Below are positions 1 to 10,455 of a stretch of DNA of 64,000 nucleotides, piece by piece. Numbering within the stretch: position 1 is the stretch's first letter; each line of letters opens with the position of its first letter. The stretch spans positions 20,001 through 84,000 of the forward strand of contig JAIVEN010000013.1 of the NCBI GenBank assembly GCA_026686845.1. The letters run 5' to 3'. A program made the position numbers and the translations under genes. The notes beneath the pieces are model-generated. The model did no database searches. It was not told the DNA's origin and worked only from the letters and a program-made list of their open reading frames with translations. Source of the stretch: Adenanthera pavonina (lineage: Eukaryota; Streptophyta; Magnoliopsida; Fabales; Fabaceae).

Positions 1-1299
1 CATTACACCCGGGAGTCGATGTAACAGCTCTAGCTCATTTGACATTGCATTCGAGTAATATGTGTTATTTTTGGATAATGACGTGCCATTAGCATAAAAA
101 CATTCCTAATCCATGTCATGAAGATTTGATAGATTTTTACGTTAGCTGTCAAGAGTCTAACACAACCCTCCTCTTTTACCCAGGCTTTGGACCTACTATG
201 AAACTACATAGGTGGAGTTACTATCTGATTTAGTAAGGATGTATAAAATCGTACAATACTCTAAAAATTCATATATTTATATGGATATGTAGAGCTATTT
301 TTTTAAACAATATGACACTTATTTGAATGCAATTGAAGTTATATAATGAGAGTTATACATGTTTTCCTAAAAGAATTACAGTAAAAGTTATATTCAACCC
401 TTAATGATTTAAAATTATATTTTGTCCAACACATGAATAAGAAAAGTAAAATATTTAATGGTGAGAAAGTAGACATACAAAGATTTTCAATGATGTAAAT
501 AATACATGAATTGGCTTCGTATATTATGAGAAATAATTGCTCAAATTTATAGCTTAGAATCTAAATAGAAACTTGAAGTTGAAAATGAACAGTAAAGTTA
601 GATGAATAAACTGTATAAATTGGTATATTTAAATTCCAATTTTATATTTTTTTCACAAAATTCAAGATATGAATGATTTTTACATACTCGAATCATAATG
701 AAATGATTTTTTTTATATTTAGTTATGAATCTTCAAAGTTTTCTTCAAAGTTAAAGGAAAAGTGTATATAAAACAGTTTTTACATTTTTTAATTTTTAGT
801 TAGTTTAAGTTTTCAAAAACCTTGATACTGCATCTAAATAAGGCAATATTCATGGGAAATGTCCTAAAAGATGGGATGTGACATTGCATACATACACTTG
901 CATACATCTAGCATCATAGTAGCATTTAGGTTTGCATTCACACACTTTGTTAATTTTGGCCTAATTAGCATTTATTCTATCTTTTGTTTAATTTCATTTT
1001 CATCCATATACATCAACACCTATTCATTTCCATTCACTCACATATTCATTTATCTCCATTAACCACTCTAATTTCGGCCTCAATAGCTAAGTTTAAGGTA
1101 GCTTGCATTCTCTCATACATTATTCATACATTATCATTCAATCATTCATTCATACATTAGTTTTACATTGTAATCATTTAAGTGTATCATCCTAGCTTAG
1201 GTTTACATACTCATACATCATTCCATTTGCTTGTTCCTTCTCGAGAGACGTAGCTTAGGTTGCACTCATCACTATATAATTATCTTTGCACCTAGTTAC
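1..1299. other. AT-rich flank, no gene seen
   Basis: No open frame here resembles a protein, and no RNA gene is recognisable. From about 870 to 1290 the sequence is rich in short CATTCA/CATACAT-type words, giving weak microrepeat structure. The 63-codon frame at 871-1062 is made of these words and is not credible as a gene. Confidence 0.6.
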
Positions 1300-2230
1300 T
1301 TTCTAAATTGTACAGATCGAAACAACATAGCTTGTCAATCATCCATAGTGCACAATGATTAGAGTCAGAAGTTGAATATGGAATGTAACAGTTCAAAGTA
1401 CATGTACTCTAATGTAAAGTACCATTACATTTATGTAGTAATATGTGTGAGTATTTTGCGCTTTAAATACCAACCTCTGCCATTAAAAAAAATTAGATGT
1501 TCTAAAACTATCCATTAAGACTTCGATCACCTAAAGTGCATAATAATAGAAGTCAGAAGTTAAAAAAGCAATAAGACAAATCAAAATACATGCATTTCCA
1601 TGCAAAGTAACAATGCATTGTTATGGTTGTACTTTGTGTAAGTATTTTGCATTTTAAACAACATCCTATGCCCTTAAAGCAAATTAGTGGCTTGAAAATT
1701 ATTCATTAGGATTTGGATCATCTAAAGTGCAGAATAACTAAATTCAGAAATTGAAAATGCAATGGGATAGTTCAAAATACACATACACTCATGCAATATA
1801 TCAGTACATTGTGGTGGTATTTGTGTGAATATTTTGTATTTTAAATATCATCCTATGCCCTTAAAACAAATTAGGAGATCCAAAATTATCCATTAGAATT
1901 TAGATCATTTAAAATACTCAATATCTAAAATTAGGAGTTGAAAATGCATAGGGACTGTTCAAAATACATGTACTTCCATGCAAATACCTTGTATTAATAT
2001 TTTATAATTTAAACATCATCCTATACCCATAAAGCAAGTTAGGGATATCAAAGTTACCCATTAGAATTTAGATCATCTAAAATGCTCAATATCTGAAGTT
2101 AGAAGTTAAAATGTAAAAGAACAATGAAAATACATGTATTCCCTTGCAAAGTACTAATATATTGTAATGATACTTTTATGTGACTGTTTTGCATTTTAAA
2201 TATTATCCTATGCCCATAAAGTAAACAAAA
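1300..2230. repeat. Satellite-like tandem array, about 187-bp unit, five copies
   Basis: A landmark reading CATCCTATGCCC followed by an (A/T)AAAGCAAATTAG-like stretch recurs at about 1471, 1662, 1849, 2017 and 2204. The spacings are 191, 187, 168 and 187 bp. Between landmarks each unit carries the same ordered words: TCCATTAGAATTTAGATCAT, then AGAAGTTGAAAATGCA, then TTCAAAATACATG, then ATTTTGCATTTTAAA. The fourth interval is short because about 20 bp around the TTGTGTGAATATTTTGCA part is missing. The units have diverged, so the array looks old. No coding potential is seen. The unit length is in the range of plant satellites, but five copies do not make a centromere. Confidence 0.8.
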
Positions 2231-2329
2231 AAAGAGTGAGATTACAAAAATACCATCAGCTATATCTTCAAAGCCAAAATTCATATAAAAGGTGTTAGAC
2301 ATAATTCAAGTTTCCAATAAAAACTAATT

Positions 2330-2790
2330 AAGGAAATTTCATGATAAATCACATATTTCCAGCCTAATTATTTCCAAGTGAAACTCAATATTTTTCAAGC
2401 TAGACTCAATAATTTCCTACTGAGACTCAAGGAACTCTAAGTGCAATAGAAACTTAAGAAATTTCATCATAAGGCACATATTCCAACCTGATCATCTCTA
2501 AATTAGACTTAATTTCCAATTGAAACTCAAAGAATTCCATATCTAAGAGAGACTTTTGAATTTCCATTTATAATTCATATTTACAACCTTTTTGTTTCCA
2601 AATGAGACTAAGCAATCTTCAAGCCATATTCAAGAATTTCCAATTTACACTCAGGAAATTCTATATGCTGGAAAGGCTCATGAATTCTTGTCCTGAATTC
2701 ATATATTTCTCTCATCTAATTTTTCAAGATTCAAGAATTTTCTAGAGAGACTCTATAATTTCTAAATTATATATATTAATTTCCAAGTTA
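2330..2790. repeat. Degenerate tandem block, unit about 100-125 bp
   Basis: Phrases of the form 'TTTC..CATAA..CACATATT(T)CCA-CCT-ATT' followed by 'AAGTGAGACTCAA-GAATTTCCA' recur at about 2338, 2461 and 2560, with weaker echoes to about 2760. The block directly follows the 187-bp array but has a different unit. Divergence is high and the exact copy number cannot be read by eye. Confidence 0.5.
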
Positions 2791-2799
2791 AGCCTAATC

Positions 2800-3851
2800 T
2801 CTTAAGGTCCATTTTAGTTTTAATAAAAAATTAGTTAACCAATATTTTAACCTTGCAAAAAAACCAGTTAGCCAAACTTTTACGTACAAACAATGATAAA
2901 TTAGACTTGTCCTTTGTTGGTATTTTTTGTTGAAATTTTGGTCCTTCATTGATATTTATTCTTTGCTATCCTAAATGTTTTTCTAATAATGATTAATAAT
3001 AAGAAATTATGGTTTTGGTAACTTTGGTATAAAATTATTAAATTATTAATATTTAATAAATAAGGTCAAATATGTAAAAATTTTCATGCTACTTACAATT
3101 AGTTAAAAACCTTATAGAAAGTGACTTTTTCTTAGAACTCTAATAATCTAATAATTATTAATAATCAAAATGTAAAAACCTTATAGAAGGCGATCTAAAT
3201 TAGGGATGGTATAAGATAACAAATTTTTAGATATTTAGCTTGGTCCATCGTTAGCATAAATTCGCCCAAAATCCCGAAGTCACGAGTTTTTTGGTTTTTT
3301 TTTTTTTTTCCAAACCCAAATCCCCAACTAAAATTTCTTCCCTGTTCCCCGTCTAAATCAACCAGAGATTATTGGAGTTCTAAAAAAAATGTCAAAAATG
3401 ATCCGGTGTTTTTCGTGTCGATCAGATTCTATGTTACTTCATACTCTGTATTCATTCTTACTCGTGTAGGAGTTTCATCCTTGAATTAGTATATCAGCTT
3501 GTCAATTATTTTGGAACTTTGAAGAAACCGATTTTTCCGTCAGCATATCTTTTCTAATTGCCGAATCGTTTTAATTATTTACTGCCCCCGGTGGAGTGAA
3601 GGATTTCTTCCCGCCGAATAAGAGACGCTGCTCACCCGGTAAAATATGTCTGTACCCCGGTGACGGTCGGTTCTTTCCCAAAGTCTCTTTTTGAAATTCA
3701 TGTATTATTGTATAATTCCTCTTTTTTCAGTATTCCTTTCCCCAAATGATCTAATACAATGAAGGGATTCGATAAGGATCCCATATAATCCCTATTGTAT
3801 TCTCGCATTTGCTATCTGGAACCCCCTTTCTCCCAATTGGTGATTTCGATC
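2800..3851 (+). promoter_or_regulatory. Putative promoter and 5' UTR region of FRS5
   Basis: This 1-kb interval lies directly upstream of the FRS5 start codon and has no credible ORF. From about 3240 to 3850 the base composition changes from strongly AT-rich to more mixed, with several C-rich words, as expected for a transcribed leader. I cannot fix a TATA box, a transcription start or a leader intron. The coding frame stays open upstream to 3795 without an ATG, so that extension is taken as 5' UTR. Confidence 0.4.
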
Positions 3852-6800
3852 ATGGATAACGAAGTTCTAGAATTTGACATTGGATTGGGAGAAGAAGATG
3901 GGCTCGGCGACGATGACGGGGGGGACATGGAGCAACCTGTTGATGAGGACGATTTGGCCTACAGCCCCGCTCCTAGCAGTGGTGGTGGGGGTGCTATTGG
4001 TAGTGGTGAAATATATCTTCCTGAGGGTGACCTTTCGGATCTTGAACCTTACGAGGGCATGGAATTCGAGTCTGAGGAGGCCGCGAAGGCCTTCTATAAC
4101 TCCTATGCTCGTCGCGTTGGATTCAGTACCCGTGTCAGCTCATCCCGCCGTTCCAGGCGTGATGGAGCTATTATACAGAGACAATTTGTCTGCGCAAAGG
4201 AGGGTTTCCGCAATTTGAACGAGAAACGCACCAAGGATAGAGAGATTAAGCGCCCACGAACCATCACCAGAGTGGGATGCAAAGCGTCCTTGTCTGTAAA
4301 AATGCACGACTCTGGCAAGTGGATCGTTTCTGGATTTGTTAGAGAACATAACCACGAACTCGTTCCACCTGATCAGGTGCATTGTCTTCGCTCTCACAGG
4401 CAAATATCAGGAGCTGCTAAGACGCTGATTGATACTTTACAGGCTGCTGGAATGGGTCCTCGTAGAATTATGTCAGCACTTATTAAAGAGTATGGAGGGA
4501 TTAGTAAGGTCGGCTTTACGGAGGTTGACTGTCGGAATTACATGAGGAACAATCGCCAGAGAAGTTTGGAAGGAGACATTCAACTTGTGTTGGACTATTT
4601 GAGGCAAATGCATGCTGAAAACCCTAATTTCTTCTATGCTGTGCAAGGGGAGGAGGATCAGTGCATGAGCAACGTTTTCTGGGCTGATCCTAAGGCAAGG
4701 ATGAACTATACATCTTTTGGTGATACTGTCACTTTTGACACTACTTACCGATCTAATAGATACCGGCTACCCTTTGCTCCCTTCACTGGTGTCAACCATC
4801 ATGGACAACCTGTTCTCTTTGGTTGTGCTTTCCTGATAAATGAATCAGAAGCATCATTTGTATGGCTTTTCAAGACATGGCTTATGGCAATGTCTGGACG
4901 CCCTCCAGTGTCAATAACAACTGATCATGATTCAGTACTGAGATCAGCCATAATACAAGTATTCCCTAAAACCCGTCACCGTTTCTGCAAGTGGCACATC
5001 TTTAAAAAGTGTCAAGAGAAGTTATCTCACATTTTTCTGAAACATCCTAATTTTGAAGCTGAATTTCACAAATGTGTCAACTTGACTGAGTCAATTGAGG
5101 AATTTGAATCTTGCTGGTTAACACTTGTCGATAGATACGATCTAAGGGACCATGAATGGCTTCAAGCAATTTATTCTTCCCGCAGGCAGTGGGTGCCTGT
5201 GTATTTGCGAGACACATTCTTTGCAGAAATGTCTATAACTCAGCGAAGTGATAGCATGAACTCATATTTTGATGGCTATGTCAATGCTTCAACCAATTTG
5301 AATCAATTCTTTAAGCTGTATGAGAAAGCACTTGAAAGTCGCAATGAGAAAGAAGTAAGAGCTGATTATGACACGATGAATACTTTGCCCATATTGAGGA
5401 CCCCATCTCCAATGGAAAAACAAGCATCTGAGCTGTACACTAGAAAAATTTTCATAAGGTTCCAAGAAGAGTTAGTTGGGACACTGACATTCATGGCATC
5501 CAAGGCTGAGGATGATGGTGAGGTCATCACATATCATGTAGCAAAATTTGGAGAGGACCATAAAGCATACTATGTTAAATTCAATGTTTTGGAGATGAAA
5601 GCAACTTGTAGCTGCCAAATGTTTGAATTCTCAGGACTTCTTTGCAGACACATTTTGGCTGTCTTTAGAGTAACCAATGTGCTTACTCTTCCATCTCATT
5701 ACATATTGAAACGTTGGACCAGAAATGCAAAGAGCAATGTAATATTAGAAGACCATCCTACTGATTTATATACTTATTATTTGGAATCTCATACTGTTAG
5801 ATATAATACCCTCCGACATGAGGCCTTGAAATTTGTTGATGAAGGAGCAAAGACTCCTGAAAATTATGATGTGGCAATGGTTGCTTTGCAAGAAGCTGCA
5901 AAAAGAGTTGCTGAAGCAATAAAAAATGAGGGAAGAACTCCCATCAGCAATGGAAAAGTTCGGAGTTGTTTGCTGAATGATGGAAGTCATACAAATTATA
6001 CAAGGGGGATCCTCGAAGAAAGCTTGAGCCAGCATATGTCAGAGGTTAGAGTTTCTTTTTATATTGTTTTCTGCCTGTTTTACTATGGCAGTCTGTACTG
6101 TATTTAACTATTCTATCAGCTCATTTACTCTCTCAGTGTAGGATTAGCTTCCTTTATGCTTGTACCCTTTAGTTGTAATGATGGGTGCTGCTGTTGGTTT
6201 TCTCTATAACTATTTAAGCCCTGCTAATATATAGTGGTCATAACCTCATGGTCCATACTTGACTTTGTTGCTAGTCTTTTGACTAGTACCTGACAAGGTC
6301 TCATACGAGAAATGTCCACTTGTAGCCTCAGCTAGTTTGTAAAATTTCCTTGGGAAACACTTGAAAGCTGAATTATATGGAAGTTCTTGCCTAAATGGGG
6401 AACTACTTAGCCATATTGGAGAATAGAAGTCCCACGTCTAAAAGTAATAAGGATGATGTAAGGTGGATAAGTTCGTGGCAGTCCTAATTAAGTAGTTTAA
6501 GCTATTTTGGTGATATGGACAAACCTATACTAAACAACATATCAAAGCTTAATGGTTGTAAGAGTCAGAAACCCCATTTAAAAGAAAAATGATAGACTTG
6601 AGGCCTTTGAGGTTCAAGAATACAAGCCTAGGCAACAAAATGAAGGTTATGACCTGAGGTCTCAAAGACTCAAAGGGCACATGCCCATCCAAATACAATA
6701 ACAATAATATTAGTCTTATCTCACTAAATGGGGTCGGCTACATGGATCATACGACATCAATGGACTCTATCAAATACCATCTCTTAAGATAAATCATTTA

Positions 6801-9345
6801 TCAAGAGGTCACGCCTTATCACTTCTCTTAGTGTCCTTCTTGGTCTTTTTCTACGCCTTTTAATAGGGTTCCAAGCTATTTGATCAACTCTCCTTACTGG
6901 CTCCTCTTGTCCTTTTCTTTATACATGCGCAAACCACCTTAAATAATTTTTCACTATTTTCTCCTTGATAGGTGCTACTTCGATTTTCTCATGTATATAG
7001 TCATTTCGTATTTTATCCATTATTGTATAACTACACATCCATCTCAACATTCTCATTTTTGCTACTCCTATTTTATGCTCTTGTTGCCCTTTCAGAGCCC
7101 AACATTTGCTACCGTATAGTATCGCTGGCCTTATAGCAGTTCGATAAAATTTCCCTTTAAGTTTAGTAGGTACCTTACGATCATAAATAACTCCTAAAAC
7201 TTTTCTCCACTTTAACCACTTAACTTGTATCATATTCATAACATTCCCATCAATTTCACCATCATTTTGTAAAATCAACCCCAAATACTTGAACTTTGAC
7301 ACTTTTGGAATGGTTTGCTCTCCAATTTTTGCCTCTAAATCATTTCTAACTGACCTCTTGTTAAATTTGTAATGCATATATTCCATTTTACTTCTACTCA
7401 AGCAGAAACTTTTTTATTCCTAAGTATGTCTCCATAACTCAAGTTTAGAGTTCTCTTCTCTTAAGTCCTCAATTAAGAATATATCATTCGTGAAAAGTAT
7501 ATACTTAGGAATTTCCTCCTATATATGTATGCGTGGAAATAGAAATAGAAAAGCTAAATTAAAAAAAGAAGAGTAAGCATGGAAATATTGTTCAATAGAA
7601 GTCCTGCATCTGAAAGTAATAAGAAAGATAGAGGGTATATAAGCATATGGCAATCTAACCAAGTAGCTTAAGCTATTTTGGTAATATGGACAAGTCAAGC
7701 ATAAGCCAATACAAAAGTTAATAAGCCTTTGTTTTTTTCGTTTGTGACAAAAGGAAGAAACATTTCATCAGCTAGGTGCCTTGAACTATAAATACATCCT
7801 AGGAAACTCTTACAAATGGTGAACTTAGCCACATCATTTTTTTTTTTTGTGACAAAAGGAAGAAACATCTCATCAATTAGGTGCCTTTAACTATAAACAC
7901 GTCTTAGGAAAGGACAACCCTGCTGCATGCTTGTTCAAAATAGCTCCTAACCCTTAGGAGATGTTTCAAAATATGGAATCCCAAGGACAAGCATAGAGCA
8001 TGGCTCACCAAAAAAATCATTGCTCCTGTTGCTTTCACTATACACATGGCACAATTCCACTTCCCAAATTTTCTTCATAAGCTTTAGTGTGTCCTTCACT
8101 GGTTGCAAATTTCCAATGGCATGTTCCTCATTACTAGCAAAGAGTAAGCCCTCCATAACCCTTAGAGCTCAACTTGCACCACAGTGCAACATCCTATGTT
8201 TTTGCAAACCCCTCCCAATCACCCACCCCGAACTCTCGAATGACTCCACCTTTATCCATTTTGTTACTTGAGTTCTTCATAGCTCCAGTTGTGTTAATTC
8301 TGATCCTGTAGTCTCGAGGATTTTGTCATCTAATCAACTTCTTAGTTCTTTGAGGTCTGGGCTCCATGATTGTTTGCCAAGTGCCTAGGGCCTTCGTAAT
8401 ATATTCCACAATGATGCTGATAGCCACCCCTAGTTTATCAAAATTACAATTAGCGTTAGCAAACAACCTTCTATTCCTCACATCTGACAACTTGCATCAC
8501 AACCCCAAATGAATAGCGACCTTGACCCCACCCTGTCTTTTAATGTTCAAGTATGTTTTGAACCATTCGTCTAGTGACTTTGACCTTGACCCCACCCTGT
8601 CCTTTAATCACCATGATATGATACTTGTAGCATTGGGTACTCAATTAAATTTCTATAGTTTTCTTACCCAAAATAAAAAAAATCTATAGTCTTGTTTTGA
8701 ATTATATCTATATGAGTTCATTTTAGGTTCTCTTGCAGTACCAGACAATTAATCTGTCATTTACACATTACAATATAACTTTGTTTCTTTTTCTTGTTCT
8801 GTTTTTTCTCCTTTTTGTTGTTAAAACCATGTAATCTAGTTTTTTTTTTGGTTAAAACCATAGAATTTAATTTTAAATTGTGGTTGAATTGGATCTTAAA
8901 TTTTTAGACGACTCAAATTCTTGTAAATTTTCCACTATATAGCTTCTACCTATTATGGAAGAGTAGCATGATGTTGGTAAACTTCCATCTATTAAAATGT
9001 TTCATAGTGGTGGCACTTACAGGTTCGTTTTCTTGCACGCACTTGGTATAGGAAGTTTAATTCATTCCTTGTGTATGAAAGTCCCCTTTGTTTTCTAGGT
9101 TTGAGTCTTGTACATTTATAACCATGTACGGTCAAATTTGTATATTGCTTACACTTGATGCTTTATAGCAGGATGATATGGACAAGAATATTAGAGAACT
9201 TATTAGTGAGCTTCAATCTGCGAACCGCAAGTGTGAAATTTACCGTTCCAACTTGCTTTCAGTTTTGAAAGCTGTTGACGATCACAAGTCGGAGTTGTCA
9301 GTTACGGTGCAAAACATCAAGATCAGCATGAAAGATGGTCTCTGA
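3852..9345 (+). CDS. FRS5: FAR1-related sequence 5 (FRS5-like) transcription factor, two coding exons
   Basis: Coding exons are 3852-6044 and 9172-9345, separated by a GT-AG intron (6045-9171, phase 0). The joined protein is 788 residues. In order it shows an acidic, Gly-rich N-terminus; a FAR1 zinc-binding domain at about 78-172 (candidate ligands Cys114, Cys143, His166, His168); a MULE-transposase-derived domain at about 250-390 (FDTTYR at 295-300, TTDHD at 356-360, CKWHIF at 379-384); a SWIM zinc finger at 586-600 (CSC...CRH); and a C-terminal helical tail starting DDMDKN. FAR1/FHY3 proteins are nuclear DNA-binding regulators derived from MULE transposases, best known in phytochrome A signalling. 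Similarity to Arabidopsis FRS5 by memory is very high along the whole length, including the tail supplied by exon 2. The ATG at 3852 is chosen because it opens the typical MDNEVLEFDI start; the frame upstream to 3795 lacks an ATG. The coding frame is intact. Confidence 0.9.
6422..6560. repeat. Intronic direct-repeat unit, copy 1
   Basis: It begins TAGAAGTCCCACGTCTAAAA and includes TAGTTTAAGCTATTTTGGTG and GATATGGACAA. A diverged second copy lies at about 7593-7715 in the same orientation, so the two copies flank the LINE remnant. This could be a duplicated terminal repeat of an unidentified element or a dispersed repeat that was here twice. I cannot find terminal TG/CA ends. Confidence 0.6.
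6700..7560 (-). pseudogene. LINE-type non-LTR retrotransposon remnant (3' part of reverse transcriptase)
   Basis: On the minus strand a 160-codon open stretch (7401-6919) reads SRSKMEYM, FKYLGLILQNDGEIDG, KLKGKFYRTAIRPAILYGSK, CWALKGQQEHKIGVAKMRML and LRWFAHV. These are the conserved C-terminal RT words of a very common plant LINE group. Upstream, at about 7480, the active-site region survives as FTNDIFLIEDLREENSK with the usual A-D-D degraded, and stops occur nearby. Downstream, towards 6700, the sequence matches the family's usual 3' end and runs into an AAT/TTG-type simple tail. Only the 3' end of the element is present, as expected for 5'-truncated LINE insertion. It lies antisense within the FRS5 intron and is not functional. 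Confidence 0.85.
7593..7715. repeat. Intronic direct-repeat unit, copy 2
   Basis: It begins AATAGAAGTCCTGCATCTGA and includes TAGCTTAAGCTATTTTGGTA and ATATGGACAAG. It matches the unit at 6422-6560 in order and orientation with many substitutions. Confidence 0.6.
7743..7917. repeat. Two-copy direct duplication, spacing 106 bp
   Basis: TGTGACAAAAGGAAGAAACA starts at 7743 and again at 7849. Each is followed by (C/T)CATCA..TAGGTGCCTT.AACTATAAA.AC.TC.TAGGAAA. A T-run precedes each copy. Confidence 0.75.
7945..8340 (-). pseudogene. RNase H-like domain remnant of a non-LTR retroelement
   Basis: On the minus strand a frame contains NTTGAMKNSSNKMDKGGVIR, then a GWVIG-like stretch, then RVMEGLLFASN, then LMKKIWEVELCHVYSESNRS. 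This order matches the plant LINE RNase H domain as I know it (NTDGA...GG.IR...ALREGL..A...W.V...HV.RE.N..AD). The first catalytic Asp is replaced (NTTGA). The C-terminal Ala-Asp is also changed, and at least two frame changes are needed to follow it. It is a separate fragment from the RT remnant next door, because the order on the minus strand puts it upstream of RT. It is non-functional. Confidence 0.7.
9172..9345 (+). CDS. FRS5: FRS5 last coding exon (57 codons plus stop)
   Basis: The acceptor TTTATAGCAG ends at 9171 and the donor GAG|GTTAGA lies at 6044/6045. Both are phase 0, so the reading SE-DDMDKN joins cleanly. The exon encodes a heptad-rich tail (IRELISELQSANRKCEIY...), probably a coiled coil, and ends at TGA 9343-9345. 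Without it the exon 1 frame would run into intron sequence and stop at 6105-6107 after about 20 foreign residues. The match of this tail to the FRS5 C-terminus, recalled from the family, is the main reason to call this splice junction. Confidence 0.88.
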   Translation, partial: DDMDKNIRELISELQSANRKCEIYRSNLLSVLKAVDDHKSELSVTVQNIKISMKDGL

Positions 9346-10133
9346 ATATCATTCAAAGATATTGTATAGATAGTTACTTTTAGGCTTTGTTCCAAGTAAT
9401 CAATCCCCCCTACCATAAGCCCTTCTCTTTCCTTAATTTGGAAGGGCGTAGAAATTCATTAATTTGAACCTGTCTAAGGCCCTGTGTATTTCTAAAAAGA
9501 TGGTTTGCTATGTATCTAATGTCTCTACTTTTGCACAATGAAGCATTCAGAATTGCAGAGATCTAGTGGCTTTTGCCAGCGGATTTAATTTTTTTTTTTA
9601 CTTTGCGCTTTTGTAGATTCATAGCATGCTTCGAAAAAGGCACTTTGATAAGTGCTTATGCAGCCCATAAGCACTTGCCATAAGTCCTTGGTGCCACCCC
9701 AAACAGGCACTCAATCAAGGGCAATTATTTTTTCCTTGGACCATAGAGTTATGTCATCCGTTTTCACTTTTCTTTCTCCTTTATTCCTTTTCTTTTCGTT
9801 GAAAATCCGTTTTCACTTTTCAATTCTATAATTTGAGGAAAAGGTTCCTTTTGACAATAAAATAATATAACAGAACTTTTTGGAATTAGAGATATACCCA
9901 TGTTCTGATATTTTTCATTTTATTCTCCCATTTCTTGGGTAAAATCTCCCTACTATATTTTGAAATGGATTGTCATCCATGAAAGAGGCTGTCTTCTAAT
10001 TCTGCTTCTTTCTAATAAAATAAAGTCTTTCAAATTCGTAGTTCATCGTATGGCCCCAAAGTTTTTCGGGGTTTCCTGATTTTAATGACACGACAAGAAA
10101 AGGAAGTCATTTGGTTAGATGTAATTAACCAAT
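9346..10133 (+). other. FRS5 3' flank, probably 3' UTR in its first part
   Basis: No ORF is seen. AATAAAATAAAG at about 10014-10025 is a possible polyadenylation signal, but it is some 670 bp after the stop, so the end of the transcript is uncertain. Confidence 0.4.
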
Positions 10134-10455
10134 GGTTAGCATAGATGGATTTTGACTCTAAGTTAGACACAACATATTCATCTGGATTCCATGCTCAGTG
10201 GCAGTGATGAGGTGCTCATCACTAAAATGCCGCCATTCTGAGTTTATTGGGGTGAGGTTTGGATTTCATCACTCGAAATGGTGGATTTCATGATGGGAGG
10301 GGCCAAAAGCAAAACTCGCACCAACAAGCACAAAACAGCGTTGTTTCAGTGATGGTGCTCATCACCCCACTGAACATGAAATCTGGATGCAACAATGTAT
10401 TGGATGGATTTGGGTTTACTCGGTTCTAATATAGTCAACCCAACTCACGCTAACC
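10134..10455. mobile_element. Foldback/MITE-like element with long inverted ends
   Basis: The left arm begins GGTTAGCATAGATGGATTTT and runs to GTGCTCATCAC near 10222. The right arm, read in reverse complement from 10455, begins GGTTAGCGTGAGTTGGGTTG and contains CATCCAGATTTCATG, TTCAGTGGGGTGATGAGCAC. The two arms align for roughly 90-100 bp each with gaps and substitutions, leaving about 120 bp in the middle. There is no coding capacity. Long arms without a gene suggest a Mutator-like or foldback MITE, but no convincing 9-bp TSD is seen. Confidence 0.6.

Larger units (their letters stand above)
6045..9171 (+). other. Long FRS5 intron carrying transposon debris
   Basis: This is a 3.1-kb intron with a GTTAGA donor and a pyrimidine-poor GCAG acceptor. 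It holds, in order, a direct-repeat unit, an antisense LINE reverse-transcriptase remnant, a second copy of the direct-repeat unit, a 106-bp-spaced duplication and an antisense RNase H remnant. From about 8350 to 9171 I see only AT-rich intron sequence. The host exons on both sides remain intact, so the intron tolerates the insertions. Confidence 0.8.

Noticed and set aside
870..1290. CATTCA-rich stretch as a possible CRISPR-like or telomere-like array
   Set aside because: The words are irregular, with no constant repeat/spacer structure and no telomeric TTTAGGG runs.
3795..3851. Upstream extension of the FRS5 frame
   Set aside because: It has no ATG (it would start at TTG), and the known family N-terminus begins at the ATG at 3852.
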